DNA of 64,000 bases, from positions 1 through 64,000 of the forward strand of contig JBKEEJ010000014.1 in assembly GCA_047777345.1 (NCBI GenBank), written 5' to 3'. This document shows, piece by piece, positions 44,105 to 53,869 of this stretch. The stretch's first letter is position 1, and every line of letters starts with the position of its first letter. The notes below the pieces were generated by a model. The model was not told where the DNA came from. It did not search any database and saw only the letters and a program-made list of their open reading frames with translations. The position numbers were made by a program, and so were the translations under genes. This DNA is from Anaerocolumna sp047777345 (GTDB lineage: Bacteria; Bacillota; Clostridia; Lachnospirales; Lachnospiraceae).

Positions 44105-45700
44105 TTACGTGCAATAACGACTTGCAATAGCTTCAAATACCTTAATACCATCCATTGCGGCTGACATTATGCCGCCGGCATATCCGGCTCCTTCTCCACA
44201 GGGGTAAACGCCTGCAATATTGGCTTCAAACTTATCATCCCGCTCAATTCGCAAGGGAGATGATGTTCTGGTTTCCACACCGGAAAGAACCGCCTCTTCA
44301 TCCGAATAGCCGGGTATAGTCCGGTCAAATGCCTTTATTCCTTCGATTAAGGACTGAATCACATAATCCGGCAGGCAGTGCCTTAAATCAGACAGGCAGT
44401 AATTTCCTTTTATATTGGGAGTAATATGGCCTATTGTAACACTTTTCCTGTTGGAGCACAAGTCACCAAACAGTTGTACCGGAATCAGTCCCTTACCGGC
44501 TTCATATGCCTTTCTTTCCCATATGCGCTGAAATTCCACTCCGGCTAAAACTTCCGGAATATTTTTATCCTTTGGAAAATCCTTGGGTGTAACAGTAACA
44601 ATTAAGGCACTGTTGGCATTAGCCTCATCTCTGGCATGATTACTCATGCCATTTACCGCAATACCGCCCTGTTCTGAGGATGAATTGACAACAAAGCCGC
44701 CGGGGCACATACAAAAAGAATACACGCTTCTTCCCGTACTTGCGTGATAGGTAAGTTTATAATCTGCAGCCGGAAGTTTCCCTGCGGCTTCTCCAAACTG
44801 ATTCTGATTTATCAGAATCTGAGGATGTTCTATCCTGACTCCTATGGCAAAGGATTTGGGCGATAACTGAAATCCCTTTTTATACAGCAGGTGGAAAGTA
44901 TCTCTGGCGCTGTGTCCGATTGCCATTACCAGTATATCACAGGGAAGAAAATCCTTCTTATTTACTTGAATCCCTGTGACTTTTCCATTCTCTATAAAGA
45001 TATCCGTAAGGCAAGAGTTAAATTTTACCTCCCCGCCAAGAGAAATAATTTCCTTCCGAATATTTTTTACAACCCCTCTTAATAAGTCCGTTCCTATATG
45101 AGGCTTGTTTAAATATCGTATTTCCTCCGGTGCGCCGTGTCGGGCAAATATATCCAGTACCAGTTGATTTCTTCCTGACTTATCCTTAACTAAGGTGTTT
45201 AGTTTCCCGTCGGAAAAGGTTCCGGCGCCCCCTTCACCAAACTGAACATTGCTGTTTTCATTCAATTTATTTTCACGCCAGAATTTTTCAACGGATTCCA
45301 CCCGTTTGTCAACTTCTTCTCCCCGTTCAAGAATAATGGGAGCATAGCCGTTTCGGGCTAACATAAGGCCGCAGAATAATCCGGCAGGACCGGAGCCTAT
45401 GATTACCGGACGATTTTGAAGTTTTTCCTCACCGACTGGCCGAAACTGGTATTTTGCTCTTTCGCCAAAAGTAATATTGGGGCTCTTGACCCGCTTTATT
45501 AGCCGTTTTTCTTCGGCTACTTTAACTTCCACGTTATATACGTAAAAGATATTATCTTTTTTTCTTGCGTCAATAGACTTTTTTGTAATGGTATATTCCA
45601 GAATATCTTTCTCAGAGATTCTTAATTGCTTTGCGATTAATTTTTTTAAATCATCCTGATTTCGGTCAATATTTAGTTTTAATTGTGTTATCTGTATCAT
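44105..45700 (-). CDS. FAD-dependent oxidoreductase (COG2509 type)
   Basis: 531 residues. The basic N-terminal domain (about 1-85) precedes the FAD-binding GSGPAGLFCGLMLAR motif (near 100). NVQFGEGGAGTFSDGKLNTLVKD and the C-terminal YPCGEGAGYAGGIMSAAMDG are family blocks. Role unknown; it is often listed as a dehydrogenase of uncharacterised substrate. The ATG at 45698-45700 fits the AGGA at the stop of the upstream gene, and the two genes are separated by a single base. An ATG four codons earlier lies inside the upstream gene. Confidence 0.88.
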   Translation of the reverse strand: MIQITQLKLNIDRNQDDLKKLIAKQLRISEKDILEYTITKKSIDARKKDNIFYVYNVEVKVAEEKRLIKRVKSPNITFGERAKYQFRPVGEEKLQNRPVIIGSGPAGLFCGLMLARNGYAPIILERGEEVDKRVESVEKFWRENKLNENSNVQFGEGGAGTFSDGKLNTLVKDKSGRNQLVLDIFARHGAPEEIRYLNKPHIGTDLLRGVVKNIRKEIISLGGEVKFNSCLTDIFIENGKVTGIQVNKKDFLPCDILVMAIGHSARDTFHLLYKKGFQLSPKSFAIGVRIEHPQILINQNQFGEAAGKLPAADYKLTYHASTGRSVYSFCMCPGGFVVNSSSEQGGIAVNGMSNHARDEANANSALIVTVTPKDFPKDKNIPEVLAGVEFQRIWERKAYEAGKGLIPVQLFGDLCSNRKSVTIGHITPNIKGNYCLSDLRHCLPDYVIQSLIEGIKAFDRTIPGYSDEEAVLSGVETRTSSPLRIERDDKFEANIAGVYPCGEGAGYAGGIMSAAMDGIKVFEAIASRYCT

Positions 45701-45701
45701 G

Positions 45702-46934
45702 TTATTCCTCATTCCTGCCTGGTTTACAATTCATACCGGCCACCGCTCCGGAAGACCAGGCCCACTGCAGGTTATATCCTCCACAGGTACCGTCAACGTC
45801 AATAATTTCGCCTGCAAAATAAAGTCCCTTTACTAATTTTGATTCCATGGTATTGGGATTAATTTGGGCCGTGTCCACGCCGCCTGCCGTTACCTGAGCC
45901 TGATCAAAAGGATTGGTCTGTATAATATTTACCTTCCATTCTTTTAGCTGCAGTGCCAAGTCTTTTATATTATTTTTTCCGATTGCGGAACATGTAGAAA
46001 GAGGCTCTAATCCAGCCTCTTTTATTGCCACATAAGCCAGTTTATTATTAATTAGACCAATCAGGGCTTCTTCTATGGTCCTTTGGGGATTTCGTTTTAT
46101 TCTGTCTCTTAACAATTGGATTACTTCCTCCCTGCTTAAAGCCGGCAAAAAGTCAATAAGGAGATGAACTTTTTTCTTTTGGTCCAATGCTTTGGAAGCA
46201 AACCGGCTAAGCTGCATAACAGGTATACCGGAAACCCCATATGCCGCCAACAGTAATTCGCCCTGTTCTTTAGTTGTAAACATATTGTTAATATATAACT
46301 GAACGGATGCCTGAGTCCGTACCCCCGCCAGGGTCTTAAAATACCTGGCATCCGATTTTAACTGTACCAGGGCCGGCAAGGGTTTTATAATCCGGTGCCC
46401 TAAGCTTTTTGCCAGCTTAAATCCGCTTCCATCCGATCCCAAATTAGGGGAGGCACATCCCCCTGCGGCCAAAATAACCTGATCGGCAGTAAAGGTACCC
46501 TTGTTTGTTTCTATCCGAAACCGGCCCTTTTCTTTGCCTATACTTTCCACATGTACATCACATAATATTTTTACCTGGAGGGATTCCAGTTCCAGCCGCA
46601 ATACTTCAACAACAGAAGCAGCCTGTTCCGAATTAGGATAAAGGTATCCGTTTTTTTCTTTCGGATAAATTCCCAGATCTTTAAAAAATTCAATGGTTTT
46701 CTTTACATCAAAAAAGGATAAAACCTTCATGGCAAAGGAACTGTCGTTGCCTCTGTAGCAATCCGGTGATTGATAAAGATTGGTAAAATTGCATTTTCCA
46801 TTGCCAGTGGCTAAAATTTTTTTCCCGATTTTATCCTTGTGTTCTAATATTGTAACTTTATTATTCTGTCTGGCTGCAAATATGGCTGCCACCAGCCCGG
46901 AAGCACCGCCTCCGATAACAACTACCCGGCCCAT
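45702..46934 (-). CDS. HI0933/BaiN-type flavoprotein
   Basis: 410 residues. The Rossmann motif VIGGGASGLVAAIFAARQ starts at residue 5. GKKILATGNGKCNFTN and VILAAGGCASPNLGSDGSGFKLAKSLGH are typical of the HI0933 (TIGR00275) family, and FAGEIIDVDGTCGGYNLQWAWSSG is the C-terminal FAD block. The family includes the bile-acid reductase BaiN, but most members have no assigned substrate. It is first in the operon and has its own promoter (46957-46985). Confidence 0.9.
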   Translation of the reverse strand: MGRVVVIGGGASGLVAAIFAARQNNKVTILEHKDKIGKKILATGNGKCNFTNLYQSPDCYRGNDSSFAMKVLSFFDVKKTIEFFKDLGIYPKEKNGYLYPNSEQAASVVEVLRLELESLQVKILCDVHVESIGKEKGRFRIETNKGTFTADQVILAAGGCASPNLGSDGSGFKLAKSLGHRIIKPLPALVQLKSDARYFKTLAGVRTQASVQLYINNMFTTKEQGELLLAAYGVSGIPVMQLSRFASKALDQKKKVHLLIDFLPALSREEVIQLLRDRIKRNPQRTIEEALIGLINNKLAYVAIKEAGLEPLSTCSAIGKNNIKDLALQLKEWKVNIIQTNPFDQAQVTAGGVDTAQINPNTMESKLVKGLYFAGEIIDVDGTCGGYNLQWAWSSGAVAGMNCKPGRNEE

Positions 46935-46956
46935 AAAAAGGAGTCCTCCACATATT

Positions 46957-46985
46957 ATTATAATAAATTATAAATGTTAAATCAA
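46957..46985 (-). promoter_or_regulatory. Sigma-A promoter of the flavoprotein-proB-proA operon
   Basis: On the minus strand TTGATT (46980-46985), a 17-base spacer and TATAAT (46957-46962). It lies some 25 bases before the start codon and its GGAGG. Upstream toward hemL is an AAAATCAG/CTGATTTT hairpin (about 47128-47154) without a good T-run. Confidence 0.65.
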
Positions 46986-47164
46986 AACCATCAGTATTTA
47001 AAGTTAATCAGTAATATTGATTGTCTGTGGTTGATACGTAATAAAAATACAATACTTCCTGTCATATTTCAATCATTATTTTTTAATCTCCTTAATCTGA
47101 AGCTTCATCTTCCTAAATCTGACAGCCAAAATCAGTATAAGGTCCTGATTTTTCAAAATATATT

Positions 47165-48436
47165 TTATCCCCGGATGATTTGACAGGTTTTATCTATGTC
47201 TTTCCTGGTATGGGCTACGGATACAAACATCGCCTCAAACTGGGAAGGAGCAATATAGATTCCCTGTTCTAACATTTCGCCAAAAAAAAGGGCATATTTA
47301 TTTCCATCGGATGTAATCGCCGAATCATAATTATTTACTTTCGTATCGGTAAAAAAGGCGCAAAGCAGGGACCCTATCTGATTTACCCAAATTTTTTCGC
47401 CTCTTTTCCTTGCCCGGTCTTTAAAAGCTTTGGCCAGTAATGCTGCCTTGCTCTCTAAATCTATATAGTACTCTGTATGGTTTTTTAATATTTCCAGGGT
47501 TTTAATTCCTGCAGCCGTAGCAACAGGATTGCCGGATAAGGTTCCGGCCTGATATACCGGTCCTGCGGGAGAAACCATTCGCATAATTTCTCTTCTTCCT
47601 CCGTATGCTCCCATAGGAAGGCCACCACCCACTATTTTCCCTAAGGCAGTAAGATCCGGTTTTATATTGTAGTAACCCTGGGCTCCGCCAAGTCCTAATC
47701 GGAATCCTGTAATCACTTCGTCAAAGATAAGCAGGGCACCTTCCTTTTCGGTTATATTTCTTAAAAAAGGTAAAAAACCATTTTCCGGAAGTACCACACC
47801 CATATTGGCTGCCACCGGTTCTACCAGCACGGCGGCAATTTCTCCCCTGAACTGCCAAAACAGCTTCTCCACAGACTCTTTATCATTATAGTCAGCCAAC
47901 AAAGTCTGGTCAGTATAAGATTTTGGCACTCCGGCACTGTCCGGTACAGACTTTGTAAGAGCACCGGACCCGGCCTTTACCAGTAAACCGTCGGAATGTC
48001 CGTGATAGCAGCCGCGAAATTTAATAATCTTATCTCTTCCGGTAAATCCTCTGGCCGTACGAATGGCACTCATTACCGCTTCTGTTCCGGAATTGACTAA
48101 CCTTGTCATTTCCATGGAAGGCATCAGTTCGGAAATAAGTTCCGCTAAAATAATTTCCTTTTTCGTAGGAGCCCCGAAAGTAAGACCATCATTTGCTGCC
48201 TTTTTTACTTCTTCTATTACTTCCTCATTTCCATGTCCCAAAATGGCGGGGCCCCAGGAGCCAACGTAGTCGATATATTCATTTCTGTCTGCGTCATATA
48301 TTTTACTGCCTTTGGCCTTTTCAATAAATAAAGGAATTCTTCCCACAGCTCCAAAGGCCCGAACCGGACTGTTTACTCCTCCAGGCATAAGTTTAACTGC
48401 CCTTTGGTATAACTTTTCAGACACCCTGGTATTCAT
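47165..48436 (-). CDS. hemL: Glutamate-1-semialdehyde 2,1-aminomutase
   Basis: 423 residues. The PLP lysine lies in LTALGKIVGGGLPMGAYGG. The N-terminal LMPGGVNSPVRAFGAVG and SGTEAVMSAIRTARG blocks are diagnostic. It makes 5-aminolevulinate from the semialdehyde produced by HemA (C5 pathway). It overlaps hemB by four bases and is last in the tetrapyrrole operon. Confidence 0.97.
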   Translation of the reverse strand: MNTRVSEKLYQRAVKLMPGGVNSPVRAFGAVGRIPLFIEKAKGSKIYDADRNEYIDYVGSWGPAILGHGNEEVIEEVKKAANDGLTFGAPTKKEIILAELISELMPSMEMTRLVNSGTEAVMSAIRTARGFTGRDKIIKFRGCYHGHSDGLLVKAGSGALTKSVPDSAGVPKSYTDQTLLADYNDKESVEKLFWQFRGEIAAVLVEPVAANMGVVLPENGFLPFLRNITEKEGALLIFDEVITGFRLGLGGAQGYYNIKPDLTALGKIVGGGLPMGAYGGRREIMRMVSPAGPVYQAGTLSGNPVATAAGIKTLEILKNHTEYYIDLESKAALLAKAFKDRARKRGEKIWVNQIGSLLCAFFTDTKVNNYDSAITSDGNKYALFFGEMLEQGIYIAPSQFEAMFVSVAHTRKDIDKTCQIIRG

Positions 48437-49404
48437 AATCCCATCTCCTTAATCCAGTCAGCCGCATCCAGGGCATGATAAGTTATTATCATTTTGGCGC
48501 CGGCCCGTTTTATGGCCGTCAGGTTTTCCATAACAATTTTTTTCTCGTCAATCCAGCCTTTTTCTGCCGCTGCCTTTACCAAAGCATATTCGCCGCTTAC
48601 ATTATAGGCAGCAATGGGATAATCTGTTTTAAGGGAGGCCATTTTTATCACATCCAGATAGGCAAGTGCCGGCTTTACCATAACAATATCGGCTCCTTCC
48701 TCAATATCATCCAGAATTTCCAATATAGCTTCCTTACCATTGCCATAATCCATCTGATAAGTTTTGCGGTCTCCAAACCCGGGAGCCGAACGGGCTGCTT
48801 CCCGAAAAGGGGCATAATAGCCGGAAGCATATTTGGCACTGTAGGCCATAACGGGAGTATATAAGAATCCGTTTTTATCAAGGGCAGTGCGGATTGCCTT
48901 TATATGGCCGTCCATCATGTCCGAAGGGGCTACCATATCAGCACCTGCCCTGGCACAGGTTACCGCTGCTTCTGCTAACAGGGGCAGGGTTTCATCATTT
49001 AAAATCAGCCCGTCTTTTACCAGTCCGCAGTGGCCGTGAGAAGTATATTCGCACAGGCAAATGTCAGCAATTATAAAAAGTTTGGGATACCGCCCCTTAA
49101 TAAACCGGATGGCTTTCTGAACGATACCATCCCGGTTATAGGCTTCACTGCCGGTTTCGTCCTTATGACCTGGTATGCCAAACAGCATAATGCCCTTTAT
49201 GCCCTTATCCGTCACCCGGTCTAATTCTTCCTCTAAATAGTCCAGGGAATACTGATAAATACCTGGCATGGATTCCACCGGATTTTTTATATGTTCGCTT
49301 TCTGTTACAAACACAGGATAAATAAGATCTGAAATCTGAACATTTGTTTCCCGGACCAGTGTTCGGATTGTTTCATTCATTCGCAATCGTCTTCTTCTGT
49401 TCAC
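48433..49404 (-). CDS. hemB: Porphobilinogen synthase (5-aminolevulinate dehydratase)
   Basis: 323 residues. The cysteine-rich region ICLCEYTSHGHCGLV suggests the zinc-dependent form. The Schiff-base lysine lies in IVMVKPALAYLD, and the second active-site lysine in AYSAKYASGYY. It joins two aminolevulinates to porphobilinogen. The start is a GTG at 49402-49404 after a good AGGAGG. It lies between cobA-hemD and hemL. Confidence 0.97.
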   Translation of the reverse strand: MNRRRRLRMNETIRTLVRETNVQISDLIYPVFVTESEHIKNPVESMPGIYQYSLDYLEEELDRVTDKGIKGIMLFGIPGHKDETGSEAYNRDGIVQKAIRFIKGRYPKLFIIADICLCEYTSHGHCGLVKDGLILNDETLPLLAEAAVTCARAGADMVAPSDMMDGHIKAIRTALDKNGFLYTPVMAYSAKYASGYYAPFREAARSAPGFGDRKTYQMDYGNGKEAILEILDDIEEGADIVMVKPALAYLDVIKMASLKTDYPIAAYNVSGEYALVKAAAEKGWIDEKKIVMENLTAIKRAGAKMIITYHALDAADWIKEMGL

Positions 49405-49436
49405 ACTATTACCTCCTTAAACCGGCTTTGATTCTT

Positions 49437-50954
49437 TTACTCTTCTAAAGCCTCATTTTTTAAAATAGCCTCAAGAATACCGTCTGTCGTAGATTCTTTT
49501 GCTATGAGAAAGTTCTTTATACCATACTGCATTAATCGTTCCGCCGTAACCTTGCCGATACATACCATTTTGGTATTTTTTATTTTGTCATAAATTCCTG
49601 CGTCCAGATTTTTAAAAATCGAATCCACCCCGGAAGGGCTTGCAAAAGTAACATAATCGTAATCCGGCAGGTCATTTTTCACTCTTATGTATTTTTCTTC
49701 GTTAATTTCAAGAGAATACATTTTTAAATCCGTAAATGATACATAATGTTCCTTTAAAATCCCGGTAAGTTCCTTGGAACCGTCAAAAGCCCTTATAATC
49801 AGTACCCTGTCATTTTCTTTCAGGATTTTTACAAGACCTTTTGCCAGGGAAACCGTAGTGAATTCATCCGGCATATAATCCGGAAGGAATCCCTGTTTCC
49901 ACAGGGCTTCCTTGGTGCCAGGTCCAACCACGGCAAAGGAAAGGTGAGACAATTTTCTATAATCTGTTTTATAAACCTTTAAATATTGAAAGAAAAGCTC
50001 CACTCCGTTAGCGCTGGTAAATACCAGCCAGGTGTATGATTGTAACCTTAAAATTGTTTTTTGTATTTCTGTCTTATCCTCCGGTTCCTTTACAGTTAAC
50101 AGGCTTAAGTCGAAAACACAAGCCCCCAGTTCTTTTAATTTACCAATCAGCCTTGCCGTTAGCTTCCGTGTTCCGGTAACCCCGATTTTTTTACCGTATA
50201 GTTTTCCATAAGTTGCTTTAAGATTCAGTTTTACAACGTCACCGATTATAACAACTGCCGGTGCGGTTATGTTTTGGGAAAATGCCTTATCCGGAATATC
50301 TTTTAGCCTGCCCTTTACCACTCTTTGCTTATTTGTGCTACCATTGGATACAATTGCCGCCGGTGTGTTGCCGTCTTTTCCATGTCGGATTAACTCATAA
50401 ACAATTTCAGAAAGATTTCCCATCCCCATTAAGAAAATTAAGGTTCCGTCTAATTTTGCTAATGTTTCATAGTTCTTGGTAAGTTTATTTTTATAGTCTT
50501 TCGTATGTCCCGTAATAACGTGGAAACTTTGACTGATTCCCCGGTGAGTCACCGGAATTCCGGCACAGACACCTGCGGCAATGGCGGAAGAGATTCCCGG
50601 TATGACTTCATAGGGTATTCCGGCTTTTTGCAATGCCAGTACTTCTTCTCCTCCCCGTCCAAAGACGAAAGGATCCCCGCCTTTTAATCGGACAACTCTT
50701 TTTCCTTCCAGCGCTTTTCGGATTATAATCTGATTGATTTCATCCTGGCTTAAACAAACGCCTCCCACATCTTTTCCGACATAAATTTTCTCGCAGAAAA
50801 AAGGTGTCAGATCCAACAATTTTTCCGATGCCAGTCTGTCATAAATTACAACCTCACATTTCTTTAGCCTGTCTGCTCCTTTTAGGGTAATCAGTTCCTC
50901 ATCTCCTGGTCCGGCACCGACCAAAGAAACCATTCCGATCTTATTCATATTCAC
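49437..50954 (-). CDS. cobA-hemD: Fused uroporphyrinogen-III C-methyltransferase / uroporphyrinogen-III synthase
   Basis: 505 residues. The N-terminal half (about 1-245) is the SAM-dependent methyltransferase with VSLVGAGPGDEELITLKG, VRLKGGDPFVFGRGGEE and PVTHRG. The C-terminal half (about 255-505) is HemD, with TGTRKLTARLIGKL and VTFASPSGVDSIF. It closes the tetrapyrrole ring and then methylates it to precorrin-2, which diverts the product to siroheme or cobalamin. Such fusions are common in Clostridia. It overlaps hemC by 14 bases. Confidence 0.95.
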   Translation of the reverse strand: MNMNKIGMVSLVGAGPGDEELITLKGADRLKKCEVVIYDRLASEKLLDLTPFFCEKIYVGKDVGGVCLSQDEINQIIIRKALEGKRVVRLKGGDPFVFGRGGEEVLALQKAGIPYEVIPGISSAIAAGVCAGIPVTHRGISQSFHVITGHTKDYKNKLTKNYETLAKLDGTLIFLMGMGNLSEIVYELIRHGKDGNTPAAIVSNGSTNKQRVVKGRLKDIPDKAFSQNITAPAVVIIGDVVKLNLKATYGKLYGKKIGVTGTRKLTARLIGKLKELGACVFDLSLLTVKEPEDKTEIQKTILRLQSYTWLVFTSANGVELFFQYLKVYKTDYRKLSHLSFAVVGPGTKEALWKQGFLPDYMPDEFTTVSLAKGLVKILKENDRVLIIRAFDGSKELTGILKEHYVSFTDLKMYSLEINEEKYIRVKNDLPDYDYVTFASPSGVDSIFKNLDAGIYDKIKNTKMVCIGKVTAERLMQYGIKNFLIAKESTTDGILEAILKNEALEE

Positions 50955-51828
50955 CCCTTATCTTTCTGACAAAATCCTGTGCCAGCAAAAAACGATCTTT
51001 GATTGCGGCACTTTCCTTTTTTCTCATCATTTTGTTCTTATATGGGTAAGCAATACTTAATGTAATCCTGTCGTTATGGATACTGGCATAAACCCCTATG
51101 GGGGTATTACAGCCAGCGTTAAGAAGTTTTAACACTTCTCTTTCCGTCTCAAGGCAATACATGGATTGGATATGATGAAAAGGACTTAACAAACGGCTGA
51201 GAAACTCTTCCTTTCTTCCCTCCACCGCAATAATTCCCTGACCGGCGGCAGGTATAAACATATCCTCATTTAAAAATTCAAACCGGAATTCTTCCCTTTC
51301 CAAAAGATTCAGCCTTTTAAGGCCGGCTGCCGCAAGGATTATGGCATCGTATTCTTTATTTTTTAATTTCAATAACCTGGTTTCCACATTTCCTCTAAGG
51401 CTCTTCGTCTGAACATTATAAAGCTCTTTTATCTGAAGGCTGCGCCTTAAACTGCTGGTTCCCACAATGCCGCCTTCCTTAAGCGGAAAACCTTTTTTCG
51501 TTACCAGCACATCCCTTATGTCTTCTCTCTGGGAAACTGCCAGAATATTTAATCCATCCGGAAGGGTTACCGGCATGTCCTTGGCACTGTGTACGGCCAA
51601 ATCAATTTTCCCGGATAACAGGGCATCTTCAAACTCAGATATAAAAGCCCCTTTCCCTCCAAAATCATCCAAGGCCTTGTTAAGTATTTTATCCCCGGCT
51701 GTTGTCATGGGAACCAACTGAATATCAATGTCACTATGTACCTGCTTTATGGTCTTTATTACCAAATCTGTCTGGACCAAAGCCAACTTACTTTTCCTTG
51801 TGCCGATTCTTACAGTTTTCTTCACCAC
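50941..51828 (-). CDS. hemC: Hydroxymethylbilane synthase
   Basis: 295 residues. RIGTRKSKLALVQTD, GTSSLRRSLQI and the cofactor cysteine in LNAGCNTPIG (dipyrromethane attachment) are present. It polymerises four porphobilinogens. The start is one of two tandem GTG codons (51826-51828 or the next) behind GGGGAGG. The start lies 41 bases inside the upstream gene, so translation is strongly coupled. Confidence 0.96.
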   Translation of the reverse strand: MVKKTVRIGTRKSKLALVQTDLVIKTIKQVHSDIDIQLVPMTTAGDKILNKALDDFGGKGAFISEFEDALLSGKIDLAVHSAKDMPVTLPDGLNILAVSQREDIRDVLVTKKGFPLKEGGIVGTSSLRRSLQIKELYNVQTKSLRGNVETRLLKLKNKEYDAIILAAAGLKRLNLLEREEFRFEFLNEDMFIPAAGQGIIAVEGRKEEFLSRLLSPFHHIQSMYCLETEREVLKLLNAGCNTPIGVYASIHNDRITLSIAYPYKNKMMRKKESAAIKDRFLLAQDFVRKIRGEYE

Positions 51829-52477
51829 TACCTCCCCTGTCTTGTGCTTTGTTTAACTTTGCTTCTTTCATTATTTTTTCTAAGTCTCTTGTTTTTAACT
51901 TACCCTTGTTTAAATAACCTGATTCTGCCAACTCAAAAAGCACTTTTTTTCTGATATCTTCTTCCGTAACCGACGCCTTAACTTTTTCTCTTATATTTCC
52001 CAGGTATGCAACCAGGTCTGGTAAAAAATCCGGTATAATTTTCTCGATGCTGTTTTTAAGTTTCCCGGATATAACAGGACTTTTCCCCGATGTGGTTACG
52101 CCTATGGTGATATCTCCTTTTTTTATATAAGCGGGAAAAATAAAACTACATTCTTCTTTCCGATCGACTACGTTTACCGGTATTTTTTTCTTCCTGCAGT
52201 CCTCTGCGATTTTTTTGTTTAAAATAAAATCATCTGTGGCCGCTATGACTAAAAAAGCTTCTTTAATATCGGAAAGTTCATATTTTTTCAGTCTGTATAT
52301 TAATTTATCTTCTGTCTTTGCCAGATCCGAAATATCATCGCAAAATTTAGGAGCTACCGCGGTAACTTTTGCTTCGAATTCCAGCAAAGCTTTTATTTTA
52401 CGGTATGCTACCATTCCCCCTCCAATGACAACACAGGATTCGTTTTTTAAATCCATAAACAAAGGAAAATATGCCAC
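51788..52477 (-). CDS. Precorrin-2 dehydrogenase / sirohydrochlorin ferrochelatase-like (Met8/SirC)
   Basis: 229 residues. The NAD-binding CVVIGGGMVAYRKIKALLE motif and IPVNVVDRKEECSFIFPAYIKKGDITIGVTTSGKSPV are typical of the CysG N-terminal/Met8 family. It oxidises precorrin-2 to sirohydrochlorin and may insert iron. The start is taken as the GTG at 52475-52477, well spaced from GGGAG; a GTG three codons earlier overlaps that signal. The C-terminal tail (about 190-229) is charged and lysine-rich. It lies between hemA and hemC. Confidence 0.9.
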   Translation of the reverse strand: MAYFPLFMDLKNESCVVIGGGMVAYRKIKALLEFEAKVTAVAPKFCDDISDLAKTEDKLIYRLKKYELSDIKEAFLVIAATDDFILNKKIAEDCRKKKIPVNVVDRKEECSFIFPAYIKKGDITIGVTTSGKSPVISGKLKNSIEKIIPDFLPDLVAYLGNIREKVKASVTEEDIRKKVLFELAESGYLNKGKLKTRDLEKIMKEAKLNKAQDRGGSGEENCKNRHKEK

Positions 52478-52497
52478 GGTAACCACTCCCTGCCAAC

Positions 52498-53658
52498 TTA
52501 AGTTTGATTTTCAATCAGTTTCATCAGACTATGTAAAATAACCTTTAATTCCGAATTTGACGCATTATCCCGAATCTGATACAAGATACGCTCAAAGGGC
52601 CTGGTTCGAAACAAATCCCCTACCTCATTTAAATAAGGCAAAAAATCCCTGAAATGAATTTCTTTAAAAAACTCCTCTGCCTGCTCGTCGATTATTATGC
52701 CGGCAGATTCTGCTTCCTGTAATTTCTGGTTATTGTTTTCTTTTGCGAGATGTCTGAAATAGTCAATGTCAATTAAATGGGTAAGGGGTAGTTTCCCTAC
52801 CTCTTTGTCAATATCACAGGGAACTGCCAAATCAATAAAAAGACGTTGCTTTAAAACGGAAAGATGTTGCTTTAAGTCGTCACAGGTAACAGTGTAATGC
52901 GGGCTTGATGTTGCGCTGATAACAATGTCAGTTTCATCCATTTTATCATACCTGTTCCGGTAATCAATGACTGTTACATCCGGATAATGCAAAACCATTT
53001 CTTTTTTCAGGTTATGGTTTCTGCTGGTTCCGGTAATTTCTACTCGTTTGCTCTGATACAGGTTTTTCATAATTATGGAACCCATTTTACCGGATAAACC
53101 AATGATTAATACCTTCGTTTTCTTATCTTTACCAGAAAATCGGAGGACTTCATTGGCTGTAAGGGTACCAATGGATACGGGGGTTTTTGATAACTTGGTC
53201 CTGGTTTTTATTTTTTTGGCACAGGTAATGGCATATCGGAATAAGGTGTTAAGATAAAAGCCTGTGGTTTCGGACTTTAATGCCAGCTGGTAATGGTCTT
53301 TTACCTGGCCCAGGATTTCGTCTTCGCCGATTACCATGGAATCAAGTCCTGCCGTTACAAAGAATAAGTGCTTTACCGCCCCCTCATCACGGTACCTTAA
53401 AAAATATTTTTTCATTTTTTCCGGTTCAAACCCTTTCTTTTGTGCCAGCAGCCCGATAATCTCATCTTCCATATTTTCTTTTCCCGTCAGGTATACTTCG
53501 GTACGGTTACAGGTAGTTATCAGTACACATTCATGTATGGATTTATGCCGGACTGCCGTTATGATAAAATCTTTTTTCTCTTCTTGCGTAAATGCAAATA
53601 CTTTCCTGATTTCTGCCGGCGCAGTTTTATAACTGATACCTATGCATAACAGATTCAT
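52498..53658 (-). CDS. hemA: Glutamyl-tRNA reductase
   Basis: 386 residues. The catalytic cysteine is in ITTCNRTEVYL, and the N-terminal ISYKTAPAEIRKVFAF region fits. The NADPH domain has VLIIGLSGKMGSIIMKNL. It reduces glutamyl-tRNA to glutamate semialdehyde and is the usual control point of the pathway. First gene of the operon, with an extended -10 promoter element at 53721-53729. The protein is a little shorter than E. coli HemA (418), and its dimerisation domain at the C-terminus is short. Confidence 0.95.
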   Translation of the reverse strand: MNLLCIGISYKTAPAEIRKVFAFTQEEKKDFIITAVRHKSIHECVLITTCNRTEVYLTGKENMEDEIIGLLAQKKGFEPEKMKKYFLRYRDEGAVKHLFFVTAGLDSMVIGEDEILGQVKDHYQLALKSETTGFYLNTLFRYAITCAKKIKTRTKLSKTPVSIGTLTANEVLRFSGKDKKTKVLIIGLSGKMGSIIMKNLYQSKRVEITGTSRNHNLKKEMVLHYPDVTVIDYRNRYDKMDETDIVISATSSPHYTVTCDDLKQHLSVLKQRLFIDLAVPCDIDKEVGKLPLTHLIDIDYFRHLAKENNNQKLQEAESAGIIIDEQAEEFFKEIHFRDFLPYLNEVGDLFRTRPFERILYQIRDNASNSELKVILHSLMKLIENQT

Positions 53659-53720
53659 ATATAACCCTCTTTCAACATGAAACTTACCTGCCTTTCATTA
53701 TTTTCCATTTATAGGATATT

Positions 53721-53729
53721 ATTATAACA
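53721..53729 (-). promoter_or_regulatory. Extended -10 element of the hemA operon
   Basis: TGT-TATAAT on the minus strand (53721-53729), about 65 bases before the hemA start. No good -35 is visible. The region shows no recognisable riboswitch. Confidence 0.45.
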
Positions 53730-53869
53730 TAAAAAAATTAAAATTCCTATATCCCTATATGATTTCTAGTATTTTTTCTGTAAACCCTTATTTCTAAAAT
53801 GATAAAACAAACTAAAATATATCTGTTTTAAATGCCAAAGGAATATATCAGTATTTAACGTTTAAAAAT

